Shown here in pieces: positions 1 to 12,180 of a stretch of 64,000 nucleotides of DNA (its first letter is position 1; the number at the start of each line of letters is the position of its first letter). Both the position numbers and the translations under genes were made by a program. The stretch is from Hermatobates lingyangjiaoensis (Eukaryota > Arthropoda > Insecta > Hemiptera > Hermatobatidae), in contig JAPFBL010000068.1 in NCBI GenBank assembly GCA_026182355.1, forward strand, positions 9,151,001 through 9,215,000, given 5' to 3'. A model generated the notes under the pieces. It was not told the DNA's origin. It worked only from the letters and a program-made list of their open reading frames with translations, and searched no databases.

Positions 1-600
1 CATAATTTTAATATATTTCACTTGCGGATAATTTGGCCGAGATCAGTAGTGGCTTTTATAATCTTTGATAACAAAAATCAGTCATGCAAAAGTGACAACC
101 AGAATATGTTCATTTTACTTTCCTTAAGGAGTAGATACAACTTTACAACGAAGTGTCAACTCAAGCTCATAATGCAGATGATTTCTATTAATCATTATAA
201 ATGATTTCTATCGCTTTTCTTGAAGGATTTTCCTAAACATTCTTTTAAAAATAAAAATTTTCTTCAACTATTGATTATAATTTCTAACTGATGAAAGTGT
301 GCATTCAAACACCAGTGGATAGAACCTTATATTATTGTTCTCTAATAATGTTGACTTGACTACTGGCAGAGAAGAAAAATAAGATGTAAATAACTATAAT
401 TAACACTATTCGCCACTAGATTAAATTAACTATAAGTAATAATAGTGGGGGGTTTCTTCATTGAGTCAGATTCCCAGTATATTGTGAATATTTTCCAAAA
501 TTGTGAATTATTTGAAAAAAAATTATATATTTTTTTAATAGCTCTATTTAATTTTAAAGTCCTTAAAATTATATCGAAAATAATATGGAGCTTGCTACTG
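1..600. other. AT-rich intergenic DNA
   Basis: Very AT-rich sequence with no coding potential that I trust. The only short open frame is low complexity and resembles no family. Nothing else is seen. Confidence 0.6.
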
Positions 601-712
601 TTTGGTGCTTTGCCCTGACATGTTTGGTGTTTTGCCCTGACATGTTAGGTGCTTTGCCCTGACATATTTGGTACTTTGCCCTGACATTTTAGGTGAAGAC
701 ATGATATTTTAA
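601..712. repeat. 22-bp minisatellite, about 4-5 units
   Basis: Four consecutive 22-bp units begin at 601, 623, 645 and 667, each containing GGTGCTTTGCCCTGACAT or a 1-2 base variant, followed by a decaying fifth unit. No coding meaning was seen. Confidence 0.9.
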
Positions 713-823
713 GTGAAGTTTTTAACTGCTGATAATGTGGCCTAAAAGCAGTCTATATTTTAGTTTAAGTTTTGCTTGTTTTCTTATTTAACTTTAAAAT
801 GTTTATAAATATTTGTTTTTGCA

Positions 824-940
824 GTGTAGGTGTAACTTGACGATAAACATTATGTGTTCGAAACGCGTTGAGTGATTAAATCATTTAGGCTTAGTGTTTA
901 ATCCTCTCTAATCGTGAGTAAATACCACACAGTAACTGCT
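824..940 (+). repeat. Diverged copy of the 12.5-12.9 kb foldback right arm
   Basis: The stretch shares CATTATGTGTTCGAAACGCG and a downstream GTAAATACCA block with the right arm of the foldback at 12749-12910, at the same relative spacing. A degenerate CTTGACGA precedes the CGAAAC, as in the hammerhead-like modules elsewhere in the window. It is probably an old single-arm relic of that repeat. Confidence 0.45.
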
Positions 941-3900
941 TGCATAGCTCGTGATTTAAAATTACTGTACTATTAGGCATAGTATGACAGACTTAATGTT
1001 AAAATCTTAGCCAAAATATACTTATAAATATGGTAATAGTTAAATATTGGTTTAAAACTAGTCACTTCTTCTTGAAAGATACTTGAGAAGATTACAGTTA
1101 CAATTTATAAACTGGATGTTTATATGTAGGTGTATGCGCTAATACTTCAAGTGCCTCTTTGACTGGTCCAAATATTCACTAGTATGTAACAATTAACTAC
1201 TCTACAACTGTACTATCAAGTTCGTATGAAAGTAATAATCGTTTCATTTTTTAAAAATAACTTGCAAGCAGAATAGTTTTTGTCACTATAGTTTATTCTC
1301 TAAAACATATACCCTAGGACATAACACTAACCGAAATAGGTATTATTCTGTATTGGATATCAGTTTGAATAGTTTGACTTTATGAAATGCTGTGTATATT
1401 GCACCGAATATGATGGGGTCCCATTAAAGTGCTTATGAGCGTATAACAAAAAATTCCATTCAACTTCTAAAAGATAATTGTATACCGAATGGTCGGTTAA
1501 GCAACTTTGTAAAATATTTAATACATTTTTGTTAGATAAAATAAATGTTGCACAAAGTTAGCATAGATATTACATGCTTAATGCCATAATTGTCAAATAA
1601 TGTTTAAAATGGATTTAATTTCAATAAGAAAGAAGGTATTGGAGAAGCTATGTTTGAATATTAAGAGAGATGCAAGGACAACTGTGTTTAGGACGAAATG
1701 CACATTCTAGAGGTTTGAGACTGCGATTGGCATTACCATATTTAGATTCCGAATCTTTCATAAGCCCTTGATTTCAAAACTTATTAAGATAAAAAAATTA
1801 CTTGGTTTGTAACCTTTTTTTAAAACATTAAATATGTTCACAAAACACAATTTTACATGTATTTGTATGGGAATAAGTAATTTAAGGATCAAAGTAGTTC
1901 TAGGATGCATTATTTTGTTGCATAATTAAAATGTCTAAGTGAAATAATAATGAAGAAACTGCTTTAAAATTATATAATTAATTTCATTTAAACTGGATTT
2001 GAATTTCATTCAAAAAGACTAGAGTCTTAACTACAATGATATTTTTATAGTTACAATAGTTTTGTTAATAATCATTCCCTTCGCTCAGCTTGTAATTTAG
2101 TTAAACAGTTATTTTTCTGAAGTTATAAACAAAAGTCTTCAATTAAATTCAAAATTTCTTATTTTTTTACTTTATAATTGGTATTCTTTTACTCCTATTT
2201 AATGCAATCCAGAAAATCTAATTTGGTCTAACCAAGTTTACATCGACAAATGACAATTCTTAGTATACTAGGGAGTACTATAAAGTAACCCACAACCGTT
2301 TAATTCTTTCAATCTTATATCTTGTCTTTAATTAAGACTCAAGCTACCCTTTTAAAAATACCATTTTATTTCATTTCATTTAATTAAAGTAATAATGTGG
2401 TTTATTGGACTAAGCTTCTAGGTAAATATAAGGTAAATGAGTAAGGTTCTAATTTTGGCATAAAAACTGAGGTTAATTCGTGTGTAGTGAATAGAACTTC
2501 TAAATAGAACTAGCCGAAAGGTATTAGAGTCTAGGAACATGCTTCCTCCTATTTCTAAAGAAGATAGAAATCATGGGATATCCTGGTATAAAACAGGCTT
2601 TCACCGTTAACATTAAAGGTAAACCAGAGCATATTATCATCCATCAATCAATGCCAGTATGCATACTCAATGTGAGTGAATAAAATACCTAATTAGTACA
2701 TAAAATTGTTTATCTTAAAATGTGACAATTTTTTATAGACAACAATTGGGAACGCATATTGACATGTATTATTAATCATATTATTGAAAAAAACGAAATT
2801 TACAAAAAAAAATATATATGAATGTGATGCATAAAAAAATAAGGATATTGCTTAATTAAGCTTAAAGCAGCTGTGATTTGTCTGAGCTATAATTTGAGAA
2901 TTTATAAAAACAGAAATAATAGGTAAAAATAAGGGAACTGTAAATATGTCGTTATGTAGAGTGTCTTTCATTGCTGGATATTGCATATGAAAAATGTATA
3001 GCTCTGTTTAGTGTTATAAATGGAGAATATTTCAACTTTACTTCTAATACATTTGAGGAAAATAACTTTGAATAGTTATTAAAAAATAAAAAAAAAATTT
3101 TAAATAATAATTTTGCCGTTTGAGTAATACTTTGTTTACTTAATAATTGTTTTAAATGTGTGCAAAGTTATTGTATTTTTTGAAATAATAACCATGAAAT
3201 ATAACTTTTTTTCTGTTAAACATTGATGGCTTTCTAATTATTGAAACAAAAAAGGACGTGTCTGAAAAGTACCTTTATATGAATTTTAATAGTGGCTTCT
3301 TATATATTCCCTTTTCCAATAACAACAAAAATAATAACTTTGTGTAGTACAGTACTCATATAAAGGCAATACAAAACATAAAATATTCTTTTAAATTTGG
3401 AAAAATTTGGTATTTATTATAACTATTATTATTCAACATGTACAATTATTATTAATTACGATAATTAACTATTATTATTTTTTAAGATTGAAATATACAT
3501 ACTTAAAAATTGTACTGAACTTAGTTATGCTTGGAAATTAACTGGTGCAAGGAATTGTTAAAAACTTGAATGCATTGATTACTTCAATAAACACTAAATT
3601 AATTAAATTCACTAAATCATTTTTTGCAGTATAAAAATAACTAAGTTTTGGATATATTAAAAAAATGACACATATTATGTGTTTGATTCACCAAAAAACA
3701 AAGGATAGTAAGTGGTTTATACAACACTTTGATAATAAATTTGTGTATATTAAGTGCTTTATTTAAAATCTTTTTTAAATTTTAACCATTAAAATTCTTT
3801 TTTTTTTTTGGAGCTTGTATAACTTCTTGAGGAGTGGATTCAAGGGGCTTTTAAAACGGCTCTCGTATATTATGAGGATTAAAAGAAACAAATTTATTTC

Positions 3901-3959
3901 CTTGGAGGTAGAAGTTTGAAGAATTTGAGTATAAGATGATGGAGTTTAAAAAGAAGATT
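941..3959. other. AT-rich intergenic desert
   Basis: About 3 kb of very AT-rich sequence rich in poly-A and poly-T tracts. No open frame, repeat or RNA gene can be supported in it. Confidence 0.6.
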
Positions 3960-4200
3960 AGTGAGTTGGGTGGAGGTTGAAGGAGGAGTGTCTACGCGAA
4001 ATGAGGCGGGAATCATGAGTTAATAGAGAAAAGAGAATGGATTGGTGGCGTCCCACCTGTGGCGCTTAATGTATTTCCCTCCGCGCAACACTTCCGCAGC
4101 TCAAACTTTAATCGAGAGATAGTCCCAACTCTACCTCGACCAGTCCTCTTTCTATTATCAATGATTTTATCACCAGTTGAATAAAGTGTTAAGTTTTCCA
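3960..4200. other. Locally GC-rich, non-coding island
   Basis: The segment rises clearly above the AT-rich surroundings and holds several CpGs, including GGCGTCCCACCTGTGGCGC and CCTCCGCGCAACACTTCCGC, with E-box-like CACCTG. A 62-residue minus-strand open frame crosses it but has no recognisable family and is probably chance. It could be a conserved regulatory element or relic of an unknown repeat; composition alone cannot decide. Confidence 0.3.
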
Positions 4201-4440
4201 ACTAACTTGTTTCACTAACAAGATAGTTGAGAGCAAAATTTCGAAGCATTAAACTTAATTTTACACTTGCAAGTTTGGATAGTCTTCTATTCTAGAATTA
4301 TCCTCACAGTTATGTGAATCTCACTTGATCGTTCGACATATTAGGGGAAAATGTAGATGTTAGTACTGAATATCTACGTAAAGTCTTCTTTTAAAAGTAC
4401 TCCAATATTGCATTTATATACCATATATGTGTGTTTTTGT

Positions 4441-4575
4441 ATCAGTTGGGTTTTTGATTCTGACGAATACCGCTTGTTACGGTTGAAAGATCTTAGTCAC
4501 AAATTTCATATTGTGGTTTGATCATGGATTGTTATTTTACGTGTTTATGAGAAATCTTGTGTATATATATGGAAT
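4441..4575 (+). repeat. Foldback family A, single-orientation copy with intact hammerhead-like core
   Basis: This is one arm of the dispersed repeat that recurs at 6.2-6.5, 13.1, 32.2, 45.4 and 61.3-61.8 kb. The order is CAGTTGGGTTTTTGATTCTGACGAA, written here only by position (4444-4467), a stem-loop closing with CGGTT, GAAAG, then TTGTGGTTTGATCAT and an ACGTGTTTATG tail leading to a short (TA)n. GATT at 4456-4459 can pair with AGTC at 4495-4498. Confidence 0.8.
4456..4498 (+). ncRNA. Hammerhead-like ribozyme motif, family A
   Basis: CTGACGA (4460-4466) fits the hammerhead box CUGANGA and GAAA (4485-4488) the second box. Between them ACCG and CGGT form stem II with a CTTGTTA loop. After GAA comes AGATCT, which can form a 2-bp stem III, then U and AGUC, pairing with GAUU before the first box (one G-U pair). 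All of this is seen in the sequence; ribozyme activity is inferred. Stem III would have only a 2-base loop, so activity in a single molecule is doubtful and a dimer would be needed. Confidence 0.5.
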
Positions 4576-4862
4576 ATAATATCATGACGAACATTGCAAT
4601 AAACACATTAGGAACAAATTTTTCCTTGTATTCCATTTGAAAATATAAAGTAAAAAGAAATTTTCGACATTAGCAGACTTTCATAGTGAAACTGAGAGTG
4701 CTGTTTTCTTAGGACTCTTACGGCGACGATGAATACATCAAACAATTTGATTTCTCTTGAATTAGACGAGAAATCAATAGAGTTGTTGCGTGTTTCGTTA
4801 GCACTGAAGCTTGCAATTTGACTCTTGGTGATGATCTTTGATGTTTTGTATGGGTGATTGAA

Positions 4863-4911
4863 AAAGAGAGAGGGTGAGAGAGGTATAGGTGAGAGAGAGA
4901 GAGAGAGATAG
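4863..4911. repeat. (GA)n-rich microsatellite
   Basis: Imperfect GA repeat. It creates the low-complexity serine/leucine-rich frames on the minus strand, which are not considered genes. Confidence 0.85.
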
Positions 4912-6180
4912 CATAAAGCAATTGGCCTGAGACTGAACAATGCCAAGTACTCGAGAAAATCTCCTATCCTAATAAACTTTAAAAAGAAAAATTTAGGATA
5001 CCCCATGCTCCAACTATGTATTAGGACTTCTGGTGTTATAAACTGGGTGACAAATAACAAATTACCTACAGTTTCTCTCCCTAAAACAGCACTGAAAGCC
5101 TATAACTAAACGTAAGAAAAATTAGTGACTCTGAACAGACAATAATAAATGAAAATCGATTTATTTTTTTCATGTTTGTTTAGTTTTACTTGCAATAGTA
5201 TTATAAACAAGGTAAACAAGAATTATGAAAGATTATTCCTTGAGTTATTTTAAAAGTATGGCAATAAGTACTTACCTGTACTGCAGTGTGTTGCTATAAA
5301 GTGTTTAATATATCCAATGTTTGTATACTTTATAAAAACGTTCTATACTAAAATCAAAACAAATATTCAATACATTTACATGTAAACTCATAAACACAAT
5401 GGTTATGATAAACAAATTTTTTTTATGTTATATGACAAACTGGTTGAAGCCTTCATGCTGTGTATATGAAAATAAAGAGTAAACTAAAATTTTGGAATAG
5501 TTAACTATTCAAAAATATAAGAAAAATATGGACAAAGAATTAATTTTACTGCATTAACCATACAATTAAAAGAAATAGAATTATAATTTTATTTAGAAAG
5601 TTTATGTGTAAGAGAAAAAAAAACCAGTACTCAACAAAAAATGATTTTAACAAAATAAATATAATTTAATTTTTTAAAATAGTATATAGAGAAAGTGAAA
5701 TAGTTGCAAGTTCATCATGAAATATGAATGTGTAAATATAAGAGAAAAAATAAAAGTTGGAATAATTTATTTCCAATTCCCATTATTTTTAAATAAATTC
5801 ATACCCTGGACAAAACTATATATATATATATGGATCAGAAAAAATATTAATTCATAACAAAGTGTTTTTAGAACGCTGTTCATGTGTGTTTAATCCAACC
5901 ATGAAGTATAAAATAAATTGATTGGTTTGAATTAATCCTTTGAAACAGTAAAAGGGCCTCAGTCGTAAAGAGAGTTAGTTTGGTAAGTATTTATCTTTTA
6001 ATGCTCTATTGAATATAGAACACCACGTGTCATTAAAATGATGACTAATGTGGAAACTGTTTTATCATATTATTTGCTTTACTTATATTATAACTCTAAT
6101 ACATATAAGTGAACAGGAAGCAACGTACACACATACAAACGTCATTAGGTCAATCAAAATCTAAAATTTTGTAGACATAT
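4912..6180. other. AT-rich intergenic DNA
   Basis: No gene or recognisable repeat is seen apart from a short (TA)n near 5816-5832. Confidence 0.55.
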
Positions 6181-6221
6181 TGACAACTGTGAATCCATGA
6201 ACAATATATATAATATATATA

Positions 6222-6378
6222 TCTTTCAACCGTAACAAGCGGTCTTCGTCAGAGTCAAAAACCCAACTGAACACTAGATGCAGAAAACATCTGGTTTTCA
6301 TTTCACCAGATGTTTTCTGCATCTAGTGTTCAGTTGGGTTTTTGACTCTGACGAAGACCGCTTGTTACGGTTGAAAGA
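6222..6378. repeat. Perfect palindrome with 74-nt arms, family A foldback
   Basis: Arms 6222-6295 and 6305-6378 are exact reverse complements by eye, separated by a 9-base loop. Each arm contains the family A unit with the hammerhead-like core. The left side is cut off by a (TA)n run just before it; the right side continues into the full family A tail and then a long (TA)n run. Identity of the arms implies a young event or ongoing gene conversion. Confidence 0.95.
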
Positions 6379-6386
6379 CCTTAGTC
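6344..6386 (+). ncRNA. Hammerhead-like ribozyme motif, family A, intact copy
   Basis: GACT (6344-6347) precedes CTGACGA (6348-6354); ACCG/CGGT make stem II; GAAA begins at 6373; AGACCT can form a 2-bp stem III; AGTC at 6383-6386 is complementary to GACT. The predicted cleavage point is just before AGTC. The same core lies in reverse orientation in the left arm but lacks the distal stem I strand because that arm ends at the TA run. Confidence 0.5.
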
Positions 6387-6455
6387 TTGTTTTCCCATTT
6401 CTTATTGTGGTTTGATCATTGATTGTTATTTCACGTGTTTATTTTGAAACCTTTT
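6379..6455 (+). repeat. Family A tail
   Basis: TTTTCCCATTTCTTATTGTG, TTTGATCATTGATTGTTATT and CACGTGTTTAT occur here in the same order as in the other family A copies, ending at a (TA)n run. Confidence 0.85.
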
Positions 6456-6616
<161 letters not shown>

Positions 6617-6622
<6 letters not shown>

Positions 6623-7629
6623 TTGATAAAGTATCAACCGTGGAATAGAAACAAAACTGAAGTCCCGATAACTCTAGTTTTGTTTATATATATTAACATA
6701 AAGTAAAGGCATTAATAAATTTTATTAATACAAGTGCTCAAACTATTGCCATTACAATTTACACTACTTTGACGTTTATCTTTCCTACACGCCCTAAATG
6801 TTTAGGTAGTGGGAATACCATTGATTATCGTTGCTCTAACCATTGAGTAGTTTCCGCAGTATTCAATTCAAGACATACCAGAAACTTGAGCACTAAGTTG
6901 AGTGTTGCCTTTTCTTTGTTGTTTGTAGACACTCTGAGTTAGTTAAACTCTGAGCTTGTTAAACGTCTTTGGTTGTAGAGAAGTACTACGTTTTGTTCAG
7001 TTAACTCGAGAATGGGATTTTTCAAGTTTTCACGCTATAAAAACTCTCGTTCTATAAGAATTTCGTAACAACAAAGTGATTCAATTAATGTTGTGTATAC
7101 TACATATAGTGATGCATAATATAATAAAGTTCTTAGTTCTGTATTTCTGTGTGCTGTTTTCTGTATCCTTGACTCTTATTAAATCAGTTTGATAATCATT
7201 CATTTGATATATCATGATTAAATTTTTAAATCATTATGCAGTTTGGAGATGGGTTCTGTAATATTTTATAGTAGTCTTGAAAATCGAATAATTCATTTCC
7301 TTTTATTTATATGTAGTTTGGAATAAATCCCTCTCTCTTTTTCTATTCTCGTATCTCCCTGTTTATTTATGACACTTGATTTATAAATCTAATCGATACA
7401 TCTCTTATTCTGTACTTGATTAATTTGTGTCTTCGTAAATGTAAAAATACGAGTATACCACTTTGATCAGAGATGATGAAAAGTTATGGAAATATATGGT
7501 TTAAATTTATTAGAAATCCTACTTACTTCAATTTTCAAAAGTCTTCTACCTTATACACATGTTTTAAATTATATCAAAATAAATTATAAGATAATATGTG
7601 TTATATATTTTGCTTATATAATATTACAA
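6617..7629. other. AT-rich intergenic DNA
   Basis: No gene or repeat was recognised. Confidence 0.55.
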
Positions 7630-7790
7630 TGTGATATATATATGGTATATATATATATATATATATAATTTTTTGTTGAAAATACGATCCAAAACGGACA
7701 AAAATAGTTCAATATAGAAAAAGAAACATAGAGTATGTTTCATTGTCTATATTGAACTATATATATATATATATATATTATAAATATATC
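7630..7790. repeat. Short foldback between two (TA)n runs, family B tail
   Basis: An inverted repeat (about 7704-7729 and 7735-7760, ATAGTTCAATATAGA against TCTATATTGAACTAT) sits between TA runs. The left flank GATCCAAAACGGACAAA is the reverse complement of the terminal word found at 51360-51390 and near 21585-21605, so this appears to be the outermost part of the same foldback family. Confidence 0.7.
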
Positions 7791-7989
7791 TCACATAGAA
7801 TTGTTTCAGTTTTAATGGTTGTTTTTTTGCTTTCCTTTATGATCGTTTAAAAAAAAATAAAACTGAATTTGTAGGAATAATTTTTACGTATTATGTATTA
7901 AACATGTATGGTTTAAATGTCATCAATGTGGGATCTGTTTTAATTTTCTTGGGAGCTATCACTGACAGCCCAGTGGTTACATAGCAATT

Positions 7990-8180
7990 TTGATTCAGTT
8001 AATCGTAATTGATTCTATCCACGGGTCTGGGAGCCTATAATACATTTCATGAGGGTCTTCTGCCCCGTTTTTGCCCCTTTCCTTTAACCTAATTTAGCAG
8101 CCCACTCCCTTGAACCATCACTGGGACGTCATTTATCTACCTGCCAATTGCCAATTAATTATGCCCAGGAGTTTATAAGA
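7990..8180. other. Locally GC-rich non-coding island with homeodomain-like words
   Basis: A segment of higher GC within AT-rich DNA, without coding frame. It contains GCCAATTGCCAATTAATTA, AGTTTATAAGACATTAC and a CACTGGGACGTCATTTAT stretch. Words of this type are common in arthropod regulatory DNA, but this is only a composition-and-word argument. Confidence 0.3.
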
Positions 8181-8196
8181 CATTACAATCAGATGG

Positions 8197-8205
8197 ACAC
8201 GCACA

Positions 8206-8274
<69 letters not shown>
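8197..8274. repeat. (CA)n microsatellite
   Basis: About 78 bp of CA repeat with a slightly imperfect left edge. Confidence 0.97.
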
Positions 8275-8277
<3 letters not shown>

Positions 8278-8316
8278 GTTATACTCTTTTACCATACCTT
8301 AGAAACATTTTTTAAA
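8275..8316 (+). repeat. Repeat attached to a CA run, copy 1
   Basis: TTGGTTATACTCTTTTACCA followed by TACCTTAGAAACATTTT directly abuts the CA run. The reverse complement of the same word abuts a GT run at 14066-14107, so the pair is a small dispersed repeat that carries or seeds a CA microsatellite. Confidence 0.7.
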
Positions 8317-9894
8317 GTTTCAAAAATATTTAATTTTTTTATTCAAACAGAAATATACAATGACTAATCCATTAGTATATTATTTATCACTTAATATTAC
8401 AGGAAAAACATTCAAAAAAATTTTAAAAATGATATTAATAATGCAAACTTGAATGATTTCTTCTACGAATGCTATATAAATTGAATTCCTGTTTGAATAT
8501 AGTCATTTGGATATTATAAAAAAAGTAAATAATTATGGAAAAATTTCAATACAGTTATTCTGTAAATGAGCTTTTGAGACTATGTAATAAGAATCAATTT
8601 CATTAAATGATTGAATCTAATTGAGACAGTATCATTTTACAAACTATTATGAATATTTAACGAGTAGCTTTCAATTTTGACATTATGTTTAAAATATCAG
8701 TTTGCAACTCTAATTCTTCATATTAGTTCTTGAATTCTTCCCGAAACATTAAAGTTTTTGTCTGAAATTTTTCAATATAGCCAAAAGTGTATAAGTTTTG
8801 ATAGCTGTTATGTTCATTGATTTTTATTACTATTAATAATATTTTTCATAGTAAGTGCAAATTATGATAGTAATTTTACAGATATGCAGTTATGAATACA
8901 TCTGTAACTCCCTTTTTTGACAATTAAGATAAGTATTTTAATGATATAAATGTTGATAATTGTCATGATCAAGCACACGTGGTTATTTTTTGGTTTTGAT
9001 GATGGATTGAGGGGTCTTAGATAAAAATATTCCTCCAATAAATTAAAAATTTATAAGATTTTTGTCCAAATGTTTTTTTCTTTTTCTATAAACCTTAAAC
9101 TGAAAATGTTGCCTTTATAATCAGTGGTTGGATAGATATAAACAAGTATTCTATCTGCATTGGCATGAAATGGTTTATGTTCTGATATTTGTCAAAAGCG
9201 GTGTGCCAAAAGCAGTGCATTTCCAAAAAAGTAATAATATTATCATAAGTTGCCGAAATATCTCGTAACATATTGATGTAGTCGTCCGACCTAAGTAGAA
9301 TAGGCTGAATCATCGAATGGGAGCATCATTCCCATTCTATGATGTAGCCTATACCAAATCGGTTTTGATGACTCCAGCAAAAACCTATGAGGTATGTCGG
9401 ACGTTTACAATAATATTATATTTACTAACTTCTATCGTACTAACAATATGAATGTATTTGAATGCTTATATGTATATAAATGTAAGTAATGTTTATATTC
9501 ATTCGATTTTTTTTTTATAATTTTTGAAATGTTGTACCTATTAAAGAGTTCAGAACAGTGTACACACATACATACACTACACGCACATACAAACACACAC
9601 ACATTCATACACAAACACGCCCACACAGTGGTACATACAAACAAAAATAAATTTGATCACATGAAAAATGGGATGGAAGGTCATGATTTTCAGTTCAAAA
9701 CTGAAAATGTATTTTTTTTTCTTTGCTTCAATATATTACTTGCTTTAAAAAGTATATTTTCCTTTAACAATGCTTTAATTAGATGTGATATATCTGAGTT
9801 AATTATACTTAATTTGTGAAAACATTTGGCATTACTGGTCTCTGTAATCCTAATATGAAAAGCAAAATGCAAATACCGAGATTAACTAATCAAA
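8317..9894. other. AT-rich intergenic DNA with a CA-rich stretch
   Basis: No gene was recognised. Position 9552-9640 is an imperfect CA/CACA-rich tract that produces overlapping spurious frames on both strands. Confidence 0.55.
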
Positions 9895-10140
9895 GCTACA
9901 TGGCAGCAAGATTAATTAAAGGGCTGCCGTGATATGAGAAAGGGCGCAGCAGCCTAGATTTATGAGCCTGCAAGAAGTGCACGACCAATTACGTCGAGCA
10001 CTAGGCATTCCACCTATTCGTGTTTTAAAACTTATCAAATCTGCCACTGCCCTGGGGAGTTTCGTATAAACGAGCCAATAACAAACGGCACGTCACTGCC
10101 TACCTATGCTCATGTGTAATCTCAACAGTTATTCCGTCAA
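9895..10140. other. Locally GC-rich non-coding island
   Basis: Contrasting strongly with its surroundings, this segment has GGCAGC and GCTGCC flanking AAGATTAATTAAAGG (a short inverted repeat around a homeodomain-like word), followed by CAATTACGTCGAGCACTAGG and a stretch of mixed composition. No frame longer than chance spans it. It is a good candidate for a conserved regulatory element, inferred from composition only. Confidence 0.35.
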
Positions 10141-10194
10141 ATCAGAATATTCTTTCAGTCTTTAACCGGCTAATAAAAAAAACTGCAGTCTCCT

Positions 10195-10262
10195 ACACTC
10201 TACTAAAAGTAAACATCATATCAAACTCGTTAACAAACAATTGAAGTTTGTTTTATTTGATA
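10195..10262 (+). repeat. Dispersed repeat family D, copy 1
   Basis: CTACTAAAAGTAAACATCAT and ATCAAACTCGTTAACAA match a word series that recurs near 47695, 48468, 59860 and, inverted, 62590. The source element is unknown. Confidence 0.55.
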
Positions 10263-10359
10263 CCACAACTTACTTGTGGTTGTAATCATTTTATTAGTGA
10301 TAAGAAACGAGAAATAATTGATCAATCTGACATGTTATTAAAATAATTAAATTAATGGA

Positions 10360-10460
10360 GGCCTCAATCTCATTTGACTCGTTTGCTCTGCGGTCATACC
10401 TGTCACGTAATCAATCAATTGTTCACATGACCATCAATTGCTCATCCTATTGTTGTAATT
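10360..10460. other. GC-raised non-coding block with homeodomain-like words
   Basis: Contains GGAGGCCTCAATCTCATTTG, CGGTCATACCTGTCACGTAA and repeated ATCAATTG words within a short distance. Non-coding; regulatory role is only a guess. Confidence 0.25.
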
Positions 10461-10729
10461 AAACCCAACTTCAGGTTTTAAGTGCTTTGATAACATTCAT
10501 AAATGTACATAGAGAAGTATCTCTCAATTCTATAGTTTTAGGTATCATTTGACAAAAATGTTTTTCCATTCCAAGGTGATTGATTGGCTTGATACAGATA
10601 TAATCTGATCTAAACTTTCAACTTAATCTAAAAAGAGATTCTGCATTCTTCGCTTGATACCATTTACAACTTCTATTCATTCCAGTTAATTAGACAGATT
10701 TCTAATAGATGTTCTATATATATTTTTAA

Positions 10730-10744
10730 CCCCCCCCCCCCCCC
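10730..10744. repeat. Poly-C tract, 15 bp
   Basis: Uninterrupted run of C. Confidence 0.97.
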
Positions 10745-11049
10745 ATGATGGTAACTCATTACAAATTAAATACAAGTGAAAACTTAATTGAACTTGTTTG
10801 GTCTTGCCACCTTTTAACTGCTTTCTTCTTGATTTATTTGTGAGTTCGACGGTTGTGAAAGGTGAGGTAACTAGGGCAAAAATGCCTGTATTTAACGCAT
10901 GTGACCTCACATTCTGTTCACTTTGGCACTCCCTCTAAAACACTCTATTAATGGCATTCTACCTAACCAACATATAAAATGTTCCACATTCACCCTTTTG
11001 GTTTATGTCATTTTAAAAGAAAATACCCCTACTCATATCTCGCATAATG

Positions 11050-12180
11050 ATTGATTTTTAGGTATAATTTAATTTTGATCTGTCAAACGGTTTTCTTATA
11101 TCTTCTTCATAAACTTTCTGATTCAATCAGAAGTAAAACAACTGTTATTTTATCAAACAAAAATCTTTCTAGTTGTTTTAAAAATTTGAGCACTTTTTCA
11201 CGTTCTACATCTCTCACTATTAAAGAAAACATCCATTGCTATGTAATTTCAGTTTACGTTAAACTTTCACATGTGGAAATCTATTTGAATGCTCATAGTA
11301 AATACTCTAATCGCTACAAAGACGGAACTGTGAAAGCGCTCATACATCCAGCTTTCAAAACCTCTGCAAATTTACTTATTGCAAAGTTTCCTGGCTACTT
11401 GCCACCTTCTTTCGATTGTTTATATCTTATACATTATCGATATTTTTTTTCTTTCTTCACCATGGTAAATATGAATTAGACCTATTTTTATTCTCTTCAA
11501 GTCTTTCTGTTCTTCTATCTTTTCTATCAAGTCAATGATAGGGTCACCTCTTTTCTTGATGTCGACGTCGGTTTTAGTAACAGTTCCTTCTCTACTTTTG
11601 TCCATATAAAACCTATCGACGCCCAAAAGAATCTTCCCTACTAAAGCTGCCATCCATCTCATGTAAAGAAAATTATTCCTATATCCCTCTCTATTCACCT
11701 CCATAAAATCTGCAGCAACTTATTTGACCGGCAATATTAACGACTTACAAGATAAAACACTGACGCGTCAGTGTGGGGGTCAAAACTGTCAGACCTGCAT
11801 CATAAATAATCCTTATTCCTATGAAGCTTCCTACCCTAACAATTATACCTACCTAATAAATGCCAAGACTTCCTTTATTTCTCAAAACTGTGTTTACCGA
11901 CTGGAATGCACCCGATGTAATGAATTTTATGTATTTTTGGCCTCTGCTAAGCTGAGTCTGCATATGAATAGTCAGTCATACAGTTTCCGTTGGTTAGCAC
12001 AGCAACCTTCCTGTTGCTATCCACGCATACACTCACGGACTCAAGTTCAATGATTGTTTCCCTGTACAAATCCTTAAATAGATCACAGATTCGAACTTCA
12101 TGGTTACTTTGAGAGCTTCTGAAGAGACACATAGTCATATTGGTGCTAGAATAATTCCTGGACGCAATCGCAAATGTTAG
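11050..12180 (+). pseudogene. Decayed Penelope-like element (RT tail, linker, GIY-YIG region)
   Basis: Penelope-like elements encode one protein with a reverse transcriptase followed by a GIY-YIG endonuclease. A frame at 11051-11479 carries VYVKLSHVEIYLNAHSKY and DGTVKALIH, at the place where PLE reverse transcriptases have their conserved C-terminal block. A second piece (11724-12053) carries CGGQNCQTCIINN, the cysteine motif before the endonuclease, then NCVYRLECTRCNEFYV and LSLHMN of the GIY-YIG core. A third piece near 12100 reads LRASEE. The pieces are separated by frameshifts and stops, so it is non-functional. It resembles the better preserved copy at 19.8-20.5 kb but is older. An unrelated source is unlikely given three motifs in order. 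Confidence 0.75.

Noticed and set aside
4608..5060. 150-residue minus-strand frame rich in Ser, Leu and Pro
   Set aside because: Its composition comes from a (GA)n microsatellite and no domain or homologue pattern is visible.
9432..9872. Overlapping frames on both strands near 9.5-9.9 kb
   Set aside because: They translate a CA-rich tract and AT-rich flanks; none has a recognisable motif.
11420..11704. 94-residue minus-strand frame
   Set aside because: It overlaps the plus-strand PLE relic and shows no family signature.
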